From Pirellulales bacterium (GTDB taxonomy: Bacteria; Planctomycetota; Planctomycetia; Pirellulales; Thermoguttaceae): a stretch of DNA of 64,000 nt. Every line of letters starts with the position of its first letter. Position 1 is the first letter of the stretch. The DNA lies in NCBI GenBank assembly GCA_016935315.1, contig JAFGRD010000116.1, forward strand, positions 32,882 through 96,881, given 5' to 3'. Both the position numbers and the translations under genes were made by a program. This document shows, in pieces, positions 1 to 6,973 of this stretch. The notes under the pieces are model-generated. The model had not been told where the DNA came from. It searched no databases and saw only the letters and a list, made by a program, of their open reading frames with translations.

Positions 1-715
1 GGATGCGGCACGCGAGCGAGGTATCCTGGTCGTCAACGTGCCGACCTACGGCACCAGCTCGGTGGCCCAGATGGTCTTCGCCCACCTGCTGAACCTCGCG
101 CAGCACGTCGGACACCATGCCCAAACGGTCGCCCAGGGCCGTTGGGCCGCCAGCGAAGAGTGGTGCTATTGGGACTATCCGCTGGTGGAGCTGGCCGGGC
201 TGACGATGGGGCTGGTCGGCTTCGGGCGGATCGGCCAGGCAACCGCACGACTGGCGCTGGCGTTCGGCATGCGCGTCCTCGCCTGCGATGCGGTCGCGCC
301 GTCGGCCGTTCCCGACGGCGTGGAGATCGTCGACCTCGATACGCTGCTGCGCCGAAGCGACGTGATCAGCCTGCACTGCCCGCTGACGCCGGAGACTCGG
401 GCGTTGGTCAACGCAGCCCGGCTGGAGCTGGTCAAGCCGACGGCGGTTCTGATCAACACCAGCCGCGGGCCGTTGCTCCAAGAGCAGGCCCTGGCCGACG
501 CCTTGAACTCGGGCCGTCTGGCGGCCGCCGCCTTGGACGTGCTGTCGACCGAGCCGCCCGCCGCCGACAACCCCCTGCTGACGGCCAAGAACTGCTTCAT
601 CACGCCCCATATCGCCTGGGCCACCAGGGAGGCCAGGCAGCGGCTGTTGGGTGCGGTGGTCGAGAACGTCAAGGCGTTTCTCGACGGTCGGCCGCAAAAC
701 GTGGTAAATCGGTAG
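1..715 (+). CDS. D-2-hydroxyacid dehydrogenase, glycerate dehydrogenase/hydroxypyruvate reductase type (5' end missing)
   Basis: NAD(P)-dependent oxidoreductase that interconverts 2-oxo acids and D-2-hydroxy acids. The frame is open from base 2, so the start lies upstream of the window and about 237 residues are visible. The segment NVPTYGTSSVAQ is typical of the end of the first substrate-binding half. A Rossmann loop GFGRIG follows near visible residues 73-78. The family's catalytic Arg (INTSRG), Glu (STEPP) and His (ITPHIAW) are all present, and WATREAR is common in hydroxypyruvate reductases. The gene ends with TAG and converges on the signalling operon that follows. Family assignment is firm; substrate is inferred only. 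Confidence 0.9.
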   Translation, partial: DAARERGILVVNVPTYGTSSVAQMVFAHLLNLAQHVGHHAQTVAQGRWAASEEWCYWDYPLVELAGLTMGLVGFGRIGQATARLALAFGMRVLACDAVAPSAVPDGVEIVDLDTLLRRSDVISLHCPLTPETRALVNAARLELVKPTAVLINTSRGPLLQEQALADALNSGRLAAAALDVLSTEPPAADNPLLTAKNCFITPHIAWATREARQRLLGAVVENVKAFLDGRPQNVVNR

Positions 716-752
716 CGGCGGCCGGCGGCGATCGTGGGACGTTCGGCGGCCC

Positions 753-1241
753 TTACTGGCTCGTGCGAACCGTATCCGGGGGCGGGCCCACGCATCGACC
801 GGGCGGGGGACAATTCAGATCCAGCCAATAGGTGACGATGCGTCGCATGACCTCGACCAGCTCGGCAAATTCCATCGGCTTCTGGATGAAGCTGTGGGCA
901 CCCAGGCGGTAGGCATCCGCCACCTCCGGTTGCTCGGCGGACGATGTCAGGATGACCACCGGCGGCAGACTGGGAGGCTCGCCGCTGCGGACGCGCCGCA
1001 AAACTTGCAGCAGTTGCAGCCCGTCCATGGCCGGCATCTTCAGGTCCAGCAGGATCAAGTGCGGCGCATCGGCCGGATCGCGCCCGGCGTGGGACCCCGT
1101 GGCAAACAAGTAGTCGATCACCCCCCTGCCGTCGCGGACCACCTCGAGGTGGCACTTTGACGGGACCTGTTCCAGCGCGCGGCGGATCAGCACGGCGTGC
1201 GCGGGATCGTCTTCAGCCAGCAGAACCGTTTTTTGCCCCAT
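753..1241 (-). CDS. Single-domain response regulator (Rcp1-like receiver)
   Basis: A 162-residue cytoplasmic receiver with no output domain. Acidic residues E10, D11 and D12, the phospho-acceptor D66 (LILLDLKMP), T99 and K121 are all present, so it should be phosphorylatable. The VRDGRGVIDYL segment and the insertion before D66 resemble Rcp1-type regulators, which often partner soluble hybrid kinases. The start is supported by AAGGAGGAG a few bases upstream. It is the last gene of a minus-strand set that begins with the kinase at 3417 and includes the CsrA-receiver fusion. It probably acts as a phosphate acceptor or shuttle for that kinase; this is inference from position. Confidence 0.9.
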   Translation of the reverse strand: MGQKTVLLAEDDPAHAVLIRRALEQVPSKCHLEVVRDGRGVIDYLFATGSHAGRDPADAPHLILLDLKMPAMDGLQLLQVLRRVRSGEPPSLPPVVILTSSAEQPEVADAYRLGAHSFIQKPMEFAELVEVMRRIVTYWLDLNCPPPGRCVGPPPDTVRTSQ

Positions 1242-1344
1242 TCGGCTCCTCCTTGGCCCTCATCATACGCGAAATCCGCCATGTTCCGCAACATGCCGAA
1301 CGACGGCACGCGGTCCAAGCCGGGCCTTTGCGCGATATGGCGAG

Positions 1345-1980
1345 TCAGACCGTCGGTTCCACGATCGACGCGGGCACGCGGCAGTCGCTGCTCCAGAAAG
1401 TGGCAATCCGCGAAACCGAATCGCGAAACTCCTGGAAGTGCGGCGATTTGCGCACAAATGCGTTGGCCCCCGCCCGCAGACAATCGGCCACCAGCGCCTC
1501 GTGTTTCACGCCGCTGAGGACCACCACGGGCAGCATTCGCAGCCTGTAGCTGGCGCGAACGCGTCGCAGCACCTCCAAGCCTGGCATGTCCGGAAGATTC
1601 AAGTCCAGCAGAATCAGGCGAGGGGGTACCGAGGCGCGCCGATGCGAACCGTTGACCCCGAGCACGTCAATGGCCGCCGTACCTGTCGGGGCGATGGTCA
1701 CCTCGGGCAACCGGCAATCCGACAGGATTCGGTGAATCAGATCGGCGTGGTCCGGGTCGTCTTCCACGACGAGGACCGGAAAGGCCCCGGCAGCCGGCGG
1801 AGAGTTGCCGAGCGAGGTCAGGTCCGTTTCCTCGCGCAAAACCTCCTCCCGCCAAACACGGATCTCCTTCGGGGCGTCGATACCAAGCTTCACCCGCTGC
1901 CTGCGAATGGAGAGGACCTTGACACGGATGTCCGGACCGATCCGGACGACCGTATCGCAGTCGCGCGATAGAACCAACAT
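1345..1980 (-). CDS. CsrA (RNA-binding) domain fused to a response-regulator receiver
   Basis: A 211-residue protein with two domains. Residues 1-55 are a CsrA domain: MLVLSR at the N terminus, GIDAPKE at 33-39, and WREEV with Arg at exactly position 44, the RNA-contacting arginine of CsrA. L4 and R6 are kept; position 7 is Asp instead of the usual Lys/Arg, and the His usually before R44 is Trp43. Residues 68-195 are a complete receiver: E73, D74, D75, acceptor D126 (LILLDLNLP), S156 and K178. CsrA proteins normally are free dimers of about 60 residues that bind GGA motifs in mRNA leaders. Here phosphorylation could gate RNA binding or dimerisation; that is inference. The ATG at 1980 is chosen because MLVLSR is the canonical CsrA start and AAGGAGGG lies 5 bases upstream. 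The frame stays open upstream to 2163, but that extension resembles nothing. Confidence 0.93.
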   Translation of the reverse strand: MLVLSRDCDTVVRIGPDIRVKVLSIRRQRVKLGIDAPKEIRVWREEVLREETDLTSLGNSPPAAGAFPVLVVEDDPDHADLIHRILSDCRLPEVTIAPTGTAAIDVLGVNGSHRRASVPPRLILLDLNLPDMPGLEVLRRVRASYRLRMLPVVVLSGVKHEALVADCLRAGANAFVRKSPHFQEFRDSVSRIATFWSSDCRVPASIVEPTV

Positions 1981-1985
1981 GCCTG

Positions 1986-1993
1986 CCCTCCTT
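1986..1993 (-). promoter_or_regulatory. Ribosome binding site of the CsrA-receiver gene
   Basis: On the minus strand this reads AAGGAGGG, five bases before the ATG at 1980. It decides the start against the longer open frame. The 309 bases from 1981 to 2289, between this gene and the kinase, hold no other gene I can support. Confidence 0.8.
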
Positions 1994-2289
1994 GGTTCTA
2001 GGATCCCAGCCGCTCCGTTGGGCGTCCGGCTTAAGCAGACCACAGTCGGACCAACCGGGACGTGCGTCAGTCGATTTTCGGGAACATCCGGCGAGACCGT
2101 AGTTGCCGCAAGAAAGCCGGGATTACCACGGTTTACAGCCCCCGCCAATCGTAGTTGTAGCAAACGGGGCCCCGCAACTCAAGGGGAGACGGCATAAAGT
2201 GCTGCGTTTTTTGGACGCGACGAATGCACCAATAGGGGGGCCACCGGCGTATGAGACCGTTGCCTGTCCGAGAATCGCCCGACAACGGG

Positions 2290-3417
2290 TCACGCGATTG
2301 GCGGATCGGCGAGCGGATCGGCGAGCGTGAAGAAAAATGTTGTGCCGCAGTCCGGTTTCGATTCCACCCAGATCGCCCCCCCGTGCCGCTCGACGATTTT
2401 CTTGCACACCGCCAGCCCGATCCCGCTGCCCGGATACGCCTTGCCGTGCAGCCGTTCGAAGACCTTGAAGACCCGCTCGAAGTCCCCCGGATCGATGCCG
2501 ATCCCGTTGTCCTGCAAGGCGAACTGCCAGCGGTCGTCCACTCGGGTGGCGGAAAGACGAAGCAGCGGCTCCGACGGGCCACGGAATTTGATCGCGTTGC
2601 CGATCAGATTCTGAAACAACTGGACCAGCAGGGCATGGTTTCCGGCCACTTCGGGCAGGGACCCCACCTCGAATTGCGCCCGACTCTCCTGGATGGCCAC
2701 TTCCAGGTTGGCCTTTGCCTGGACCAGGACCGATTCAAGGTCGACCGGCCGAAACGGCTCTTCGGACCGCCCGGCGCGGGCATAGTCCAGCAACCCCTCG
2801 ATCAGGCCGTTGATCCGTTCCACACCGCCGACGATATGGTCGAGATACTCGCTCGACTCGCCAGGCAACTGCCCCGCGCACGCCTCCTGAAGAAGCTGGC
2901 AGTAGCCCGAAATGGTCAGCAACGGCGAACGCATATCGTGGGCGACGACCGACGCGAAATCATCGAGTTCCCGGTTGGATCGGGCCAAATCCTGCGCGCG
3001 TCGGGCCACGGCGTCTTCCACGTCGTCGGCGTACAGATCGACGCGCTGCTGGTATGCCCGGTTGACGTGCTTTAGCAGCTCGCTTCGATCGCCCAGCCTC
3101 TCGATGCAGGCAAACGCGCCGAGACTGGTCGCCTCGTTCCGCGAGTCGTGGGAAGGGTCGCTGGTGTAGATGACCATGCGGAGATCGGCATCGAGGCTGC
3201 GCATCTTCTGCAGAAGCTGGTTTCCACGGGCGTTGGGCAGCCGCGAACCGACCACGGCGACCGAGAAGGTGCTCTGCCGCACCAGCCCGAGCGCCTCGCT
3301 CGCCGTGCCGCAGCCGGTCGCCTCGAACCCCTCCTCGTGGAGCCAGCCACAGACTAACTGCCGTTGCGCGTCATCGCCTTCGACGACCAACACTCGCGAG
3401 AACTGCTCGGCGACCAT
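2290..3417 (-). CDS. Soluble hybrid histidine kinase with a degenerate N-terminal receiver
   Basis: A 375-residue cytoplasmic sensor kinase without membrane segments. Residues 8-120 have the receiver fold, but the phospho-acceptor position is Gly57 (VAVVGSRLP), the acidic cluster reads EGDD, and the conserved Lys is replaced (CIERLG). This is a pseudo-receiver, unlikely to accept phosphate. Residues 125-150 form a helical linker. The HisKA domain follows with H160 (ASVVAHDMRSP). The HATPase domain has an N-box (QNLIGNAIKF, N270/N274), G1 DNGIGI at 303-308 and G2 GSGIGLAV at 330-337. The kinase core looks active. Its receiver probably works as a protein-binding or dimerisation module. It heads a minus-strand group with two receiver proteins that keep the acceptor Asp and are its likely targets. 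Confidence 0.92.
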   Translation of the reverse strand: MVAEQFSRVLVVEGDDAQRQLVCGWLHEEGFEATGCGTASEALGLVRQSTFSVAVVGSRLPNARGNQLLQKMRSLDADLRMVIYTSDPSHDSRNEATSLGAFACIERLGDRSELLKHVNRAYQQRVDLYADDVEDAVARRAQDLARSNRELDDFASVVAHDMRSPLLTISGYCQLLQEACAGQLPGESSEYLDHIVGGVERINGLIEGLLDYARAGRSEEPFRPVDLESVLVQAKANLEVAIQESRAQFEVGSLPEVAGNHALLVQLFQNLIGNAIKFRGPSEPLLRLSATRVDDRWQFALQDNGIGIDPGDFERVFKVFERLHGKAYPGSGIGLAVCKKIVERHGGAIWVESKPDCGTTFFFTLADPLADPPIA

Positions 3418-3422
3418 GGCCC

Positions 3423-3490
3423 CTGCCCTTCGGAGTCTACTCTTGCCCTTGAGAGTCCATCTTGCCCTTCGGAAGCCATCTTGCCGGAGG
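3423..3490 (-). repeat. 19-nt imperfect tandem repeat (about 3.5 units) in the leader of the kinase gene
   Basis: Units at 3423-3441, 3442-3460 and 3461-3479 share the core CTTGCCCTT on the plus strand, followed by a partial unit at 3480-3490. Read on the minus strand, each unit carries an AAGGGCA element, and two units also carry ATGG. The unit at 3460-3442 opens a short frame (M-D-S-Q-G-Q-E-stop) just before the kinase start. This may be a translational leader or simple slippage. Confidence 0.7.
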
Positions 3491-3665
3491 GACGGTCATT
3501 GACGTTGGCACAGTCCGTGCAAATGTCAGCAATAGCCTCCCACGTTCCCTCCAGCTTGTCCAGACGGCTTGGCCGAGAGGCATAACTCCGGCTTCCAATG
3601 AGACTTGCGACGCCAATGTCATCTTTGGTAAGCTGATGCTGCCCGGAAAAACGAAGGCGCCTGCG

Positions 3666-3693
3666 GGAAAACCGCGCTGTAGCCGCGGTTTCC
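3666..3693. other. Hairpin in the 358-base gap before the HEAT/PQQ lipoprotein gene
   Basis: GGAAAACCGCG pairs with CCGCGGTTTCC around a short loop, with one bulge. It lies about 80 bases upstream of the ATG at 3776 and has no T-tract, so it does not look like a simple terminator. Apart from this hairpin and the 19-nt repeats, the gap 3418-3775 shows nothing I can identify. Confidence 0.5.
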
Positions 3694-3775
3694 GTCTGTG
3701 CGCTCTCGCGGCGGAAGAACCGGATTTGGGCGGGCCGAAATGCCGTCTGCTACTATCTGCGAGGAGCACTTGGAC

Positions 3776-5686
3776 ATGAAACGTCTGAGCTTGTTGGTGG
3801 GCATTCTCTCAGTCTGTCTTGGCTGTGCGCGCGAGCCCTCCATCTCGCAGACCGACGCTCCCAGCAGCCGGGATCAGGCCGGGCAGACGAGTCCGGCCGA
3901 GGCCGCGGCGGATCCTACCTTTCTCCAAAGGCCGCTCGGCTACTGGATCGATCAGGCGAAAGCGGCTGATCGCACGGAAGACGTCGACACCACGGTCGAG
4001 GCCTTGACGCTGGCCCTTCGCAGCGACGAGCTCGCGGTGATGGTGGCCGCGGCCGATGCGTTGGAGGTGATTGGGCCGGAGGCGGCGCCGGCGGCCTCCG
4101 TGCTGACCGGCAAGCTCGATCACGTGCAGCCTTGGGTTCGCTGTGCGGCGATGGACGCGTTGACGTCGATTGGCGCGCCGGCCGTGCCGGCACTGGTCGA
4201 GACGTTCCAGAAGGGGCCCGGCAACGCGCCGATCCGCGCGGCCATCGTGCTCGGCTCGATCGGCCCGCCTGCCAAGGACGCCGTGGCCGTGCTCGAAGCG
4301 GCGATGCCGGAGGCCTCCGAGGGCCTGCGTGCCCGGCTGGAAGGCATTCTGGCCCAGATCGACCCCGGCAGGGCGGCGGCGGTTGGCAACCCGTCGCAAA
4401 CGCCTCGCCGGCAGATCGCCCTGGCGGCCGCGGCCGACGCTGCCATCGCGCCGCTGGGCCAGCCGGGCGAGTGGCCCCAGTTCCACGGCCCCCGCCGCGA
4501 TTCCATCTGCCGCGAGACGGGCCTGCTGGACCAATGGCCCGAGGGCGGGCCGACGCTGCTCTGGAAGCTCGAAGGACTGGGTAACGGCTACTCGACCATT
4601 TCCATCGCCGGCGGAAGGCTCTTCACCATGGGCGATCGGACACCGGACGGCCAAGACGCCTCGCAGTTCGTGATCGCTTTGGACCCGGCGACGCGGCAGG
4701 AGCTTTGGGCTACGCGCGTGGGAGGTCCGCACGACGACGGCCCGCGCTGCACGCCGACCGTCGACGGCGAGCTACTGTATGCCCTGGGCACGGAAGGCAC
4801 GCTGGTGTGTCTCGAGGCGGCCACCGGCGACGTGCGGTGGCAGAAGAGTCTACCCGACGACTTCGGCGGGAAGATGATGTCCGGCTGGAAATACAGCGAA
4901 TCGCCGTTGATCGACGCCCGGAGGCTCATCTGCACTCCCGGCGGCGACGCGGCGGCGATCGTCGCGCTGGACAAGAAGACCGGCGCGACGCTCTGGAAAA
5001 CGGCCCTGCCGGCGCTGGGCGGCCAGACGAAAGAAGGCGCCGGATACTCCTCGGTCGTGGCGGCCGAGATCCAGGGCATCCGCCAGTACGTCCAACTGCT
5101 CGGCCGCGGCCTGGTGGGCGTCGACGCCGAGACGGGGCAGTTTCTCTGGGGCTACGGGCGAGTCGCCAACACCACCGCCAACATCACCATGCCGGTCGTC
5201 CGCGGCAACTACGTCTTCGCAACCACCAGCTACAACACGGGCTGTGCGTTGCTGGAAATCGTCCGCCGGGGACCAGCCTTTCAGGCCAAGGAGGTCTACT
5301 TTCTTCCCAGCCGCCAGTTCGACAACCACCATGGCGGCATCGTGCTGTTGGGCGACCATGTTTACGGCGGCAGCGGCCAGAACCGGGGCGCCCCGGTCTG
5401 CCTCGAGCTGGCCACCGGTAAGATCGTGTGGAAGCAGAAGCCGCTGGCCCGCGGCTCCGCCTCGGTCCTCTACGCCGACGGCCGCCTGCTGTTCCGCTAC
5501 GATCGCGGCCTGCTGGCGCTGGTCGAGGCCACGCCCGAGGCCTTCCGCGTCCAAGGCACGTTCGAGCCGCCGGTCGGCACCGGCCCCGCCTGGGCCCATC
5601 CGGTGATCCACGGCGAAAAGCTCTACTTGCGCCACAACGACCTGTTGCTGTGCTACGAGCTGGCCGGCCGCCGCGAAGGGCCGTGA
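3776..5686 (+). CDS. Lipoprotein with HEAT repeats and a PQQ-like beta-propeller
   Basis: A 636-residue exported protein. The leader MKRLSLLVGILSVCLGC ends in a lipobox-like CLGC, so membrane anchoring at Cys17 is likely. About residues 55-210 are HEAT-like alpha repeats (ADALEVIGPEAAPA, MDALTSIGAPAVPALV, AIVLGSIGPPAKDAV). From about residue 235 the WPQFHGPRRDS start and repeated blades (GTLVCLEAATGDVRW, AAIVALDKKTGATLW, LGRGLVGVDAETGQFLW) are typical of planctomycete PQQ-like WD40 proteins. These usually lack PQQ and are thought to be scaffolds or oxidoreductase-like. The ATG at 3776 is chosen for the signal sequence and GAGGAG 9 bases upstream; the open frame reaches back to 3698. The HEAT-propeller pairing is the odd part. 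Function is unknown. Confidence 0.85.
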   Translation: MKRLSLLVGILSVCLGCAREPSISQTDAPSSRDQAGQTSPAEAAADPTFLQRPLGYWIDQAKAADRTEDVDTTVEALTLALRSDELAVMVAAADALEVIGPEAAPAASVLTGKLDHVQPWVRCAAMDALTSIGAPAVPALVETFQKGPGNAPIRAAIVLGSIGPPAKDAVAVLEAAMPEASEGLRARLEGILAQIDPGRAAAVGNPSQTPRRQIALAAAADAAIAPLGQPGEWPQFHGPRRDSICRETGLLDQWPEGGPTLLWKLEGLGNGYSTISIAGGRLFTMGDRTPDGQDASQFVIALDPATRQELWATRVGGPHDDGPRCTPTVDGELLYALGTEGTLVCLEAATGDVRWQKSLPDDFGGKMMSGWKYSESPLIDARRLICTPGGDAAAIVALDKKTGATLWKTALPALGGQTKEGAGYSSVVAAEIQGIRQYVQLLGRGLVGVDAETGQFLWGYGRVANTTANITMPVVRGNYVFATTSYNTGCALLEIVRRGPAFQAKEVYFLPSRQFDNHHGGIVLLGDHVYGGSGQNRGAPVCLELATGKIVWKQKPLARGSASVLYADGRLLFRYDRGLLALVEATPEAFRVQGTFEPPVGTGPAWAHPVIHGEKLYLRHNDLLLCYELAGRREGP

Positions 5687-5830
5687 CAGCCTGCCCGACT
5701 ACCGAGGTTGGCGATGCGCAACAAACGGGGGTCGATAATTGAATGCGGGGAGGACGAACGTACTGCCGCCTGTTGTGGCAGTCGTGCGTTGACTGACGCT
5801 CGGTCGTAGGAACTCGAAGGAGCAAGAGCC

Positions 5831-6823
5831 ATGGCACCGTCGTGCAGATCCTGGTGGGTGAACTGTGCCGGGGAATCCGACGAGGAGATCGCCCGGATCG
5901 ACGCCATGGAGGACCGGATCACTCCCGTGCCCCCCGGTGTGTCGAGCGTCCGGCAGCTCATCTCGACACTCGAACTGTGCCACCATAAGTCGCAGCGGTG
6001 GGTGGCCAACATCCTCGAGGCAATCGCCGCCGGCCAGACGAACAAGGGGCTGGGCACCCGGTCCGCCGGTCGCGGCCACTCGGCGGAGCGGGTATGGCAG
6101 AACGCCTGCGCCGCGCTGTCGGCGTGGTGTGCGGGCCGGCCGGCCGGCTCGCTCGAGCCGCTCATCGATACGGTGCCGGCCTCCGAAATGCTCGCCCGCG
6201 TCGGCACGCGCTCGCCGCTTAAACAGTGGCAAGTGCAGCGGGTGGCCGACAAGATCCGCAGCCAGATCCACTGGCCGCAGCCGCTCGACGACCCCGCGGC
6301 GCAATACACCTGGCTGCTGTTGGGCGGCGGCGAGTACGAATTGCTCTACCGCGACCGCTGCCCCGAACAGTATGCCGAGCACGAGGACTTCTGGCTGGCG
6401 ACCGTTCGCACGCTGATCCACGACACCGACGACGGGCAGGCGGCGAAGCTGTCGCTGGCGCTGGCCATCGACATGCTCTGGCCGTGCCACTGGAGGTTCG
6501 TCGAGAACCTTCAGATCGTGCTGGACGCGATCGGCGGGTACCTCGAAGCCGCCGAGCCGTTTGCCGCCTGCGGCCGAAACATCGGACTGGTCCCCACTCG
6601 CGCGTGGCTGGAGACCGTCTGCCATACGCTGCGAGTCTTCTTTGGCGACCCGCCGTCCAGCCGGGACGTGGATCCGCAGATTCTGGCCGTGCTGGCAGAG
6701 CCGACGGAAGTCAAGCGGTGGCTCGCCGCCTCGCTCGAGAAGACCATCCGTCTGCAACTCAGCCCGCCGGCCGATCTCAGAGCGATCTCCTCCCTGGCCG
6801 GGCCGGCTTGGATCAAACCGTAG
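5831..6823 (+). CDS. Conserved-looking protein of unknown function, 330 residues
   Basis: I do not recognise the family. There is no signal peptide or membrane segment. The body is mostly helical and charged, with several Trp- and Cys-containing stretches (ELCHHKSQRWVANIL, AIDMLWPCHWRFVENL). There is no nucleotide-binding or metal motif I can point to. The start is supported by AAGGAG ten bases upstream. It stands alone between the HEAT/PQQ lipoprotein gene (145 bases upstream) and the DUF4139-like gene (150 bases downstream), all on the same strand. Codon use matches the neighbours, so I take it as a real gene. Confidence 0.7.
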   Translation: MAPSCRSWWVNCAGESDEEIARIDAMEDRITPVPPGVSSVRQLISTLELCHHKSQRWVANILEAIAAGQTNKGLGTRSAGRGHSAERVWQNACAALSAWCAGRPAGSLEPLIDTVPASEMLARVGTRSPLKQWQVQRVADKIRSQIHWPQPLDDPAAQYTWLLLGGGEYELLYRDRCPEQYAEHEDFWLATVRTLIHDTDDGQAAKLSLALAIDMLWPCHWRFVENLQIVLDAIGGYLEAAEPFAACGRNIGLVPTRAWLETVCHTLRVFFGDPPSSRDVDPQILAVLAEPTEVKRWLAASLEKTIRLQLSPPADLRAISSLAGPAWIKP

Positions 6824-6973
6824 GGTTTCGCGTCGCACGCGGGTCCACGAGTCCTCGGCGGGACCATGTTACAGGCTTGTTACATGCGTGCGGGGCCAGC
6901 GGGGCTACAATGGACGTAGGCCGATCGCCCATGGGTCGGGCGGCCGACGAACCATTCTCACAGGAGCCCCGTC

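Noticed and set aside
1981..2289. CsrA autoregulation sites (GGA in loops) in the leader of the CsrA-receiver gene
   Set aside because: The ribosome site contains GGA, but I could not fold a convincing hairpin presenting it.
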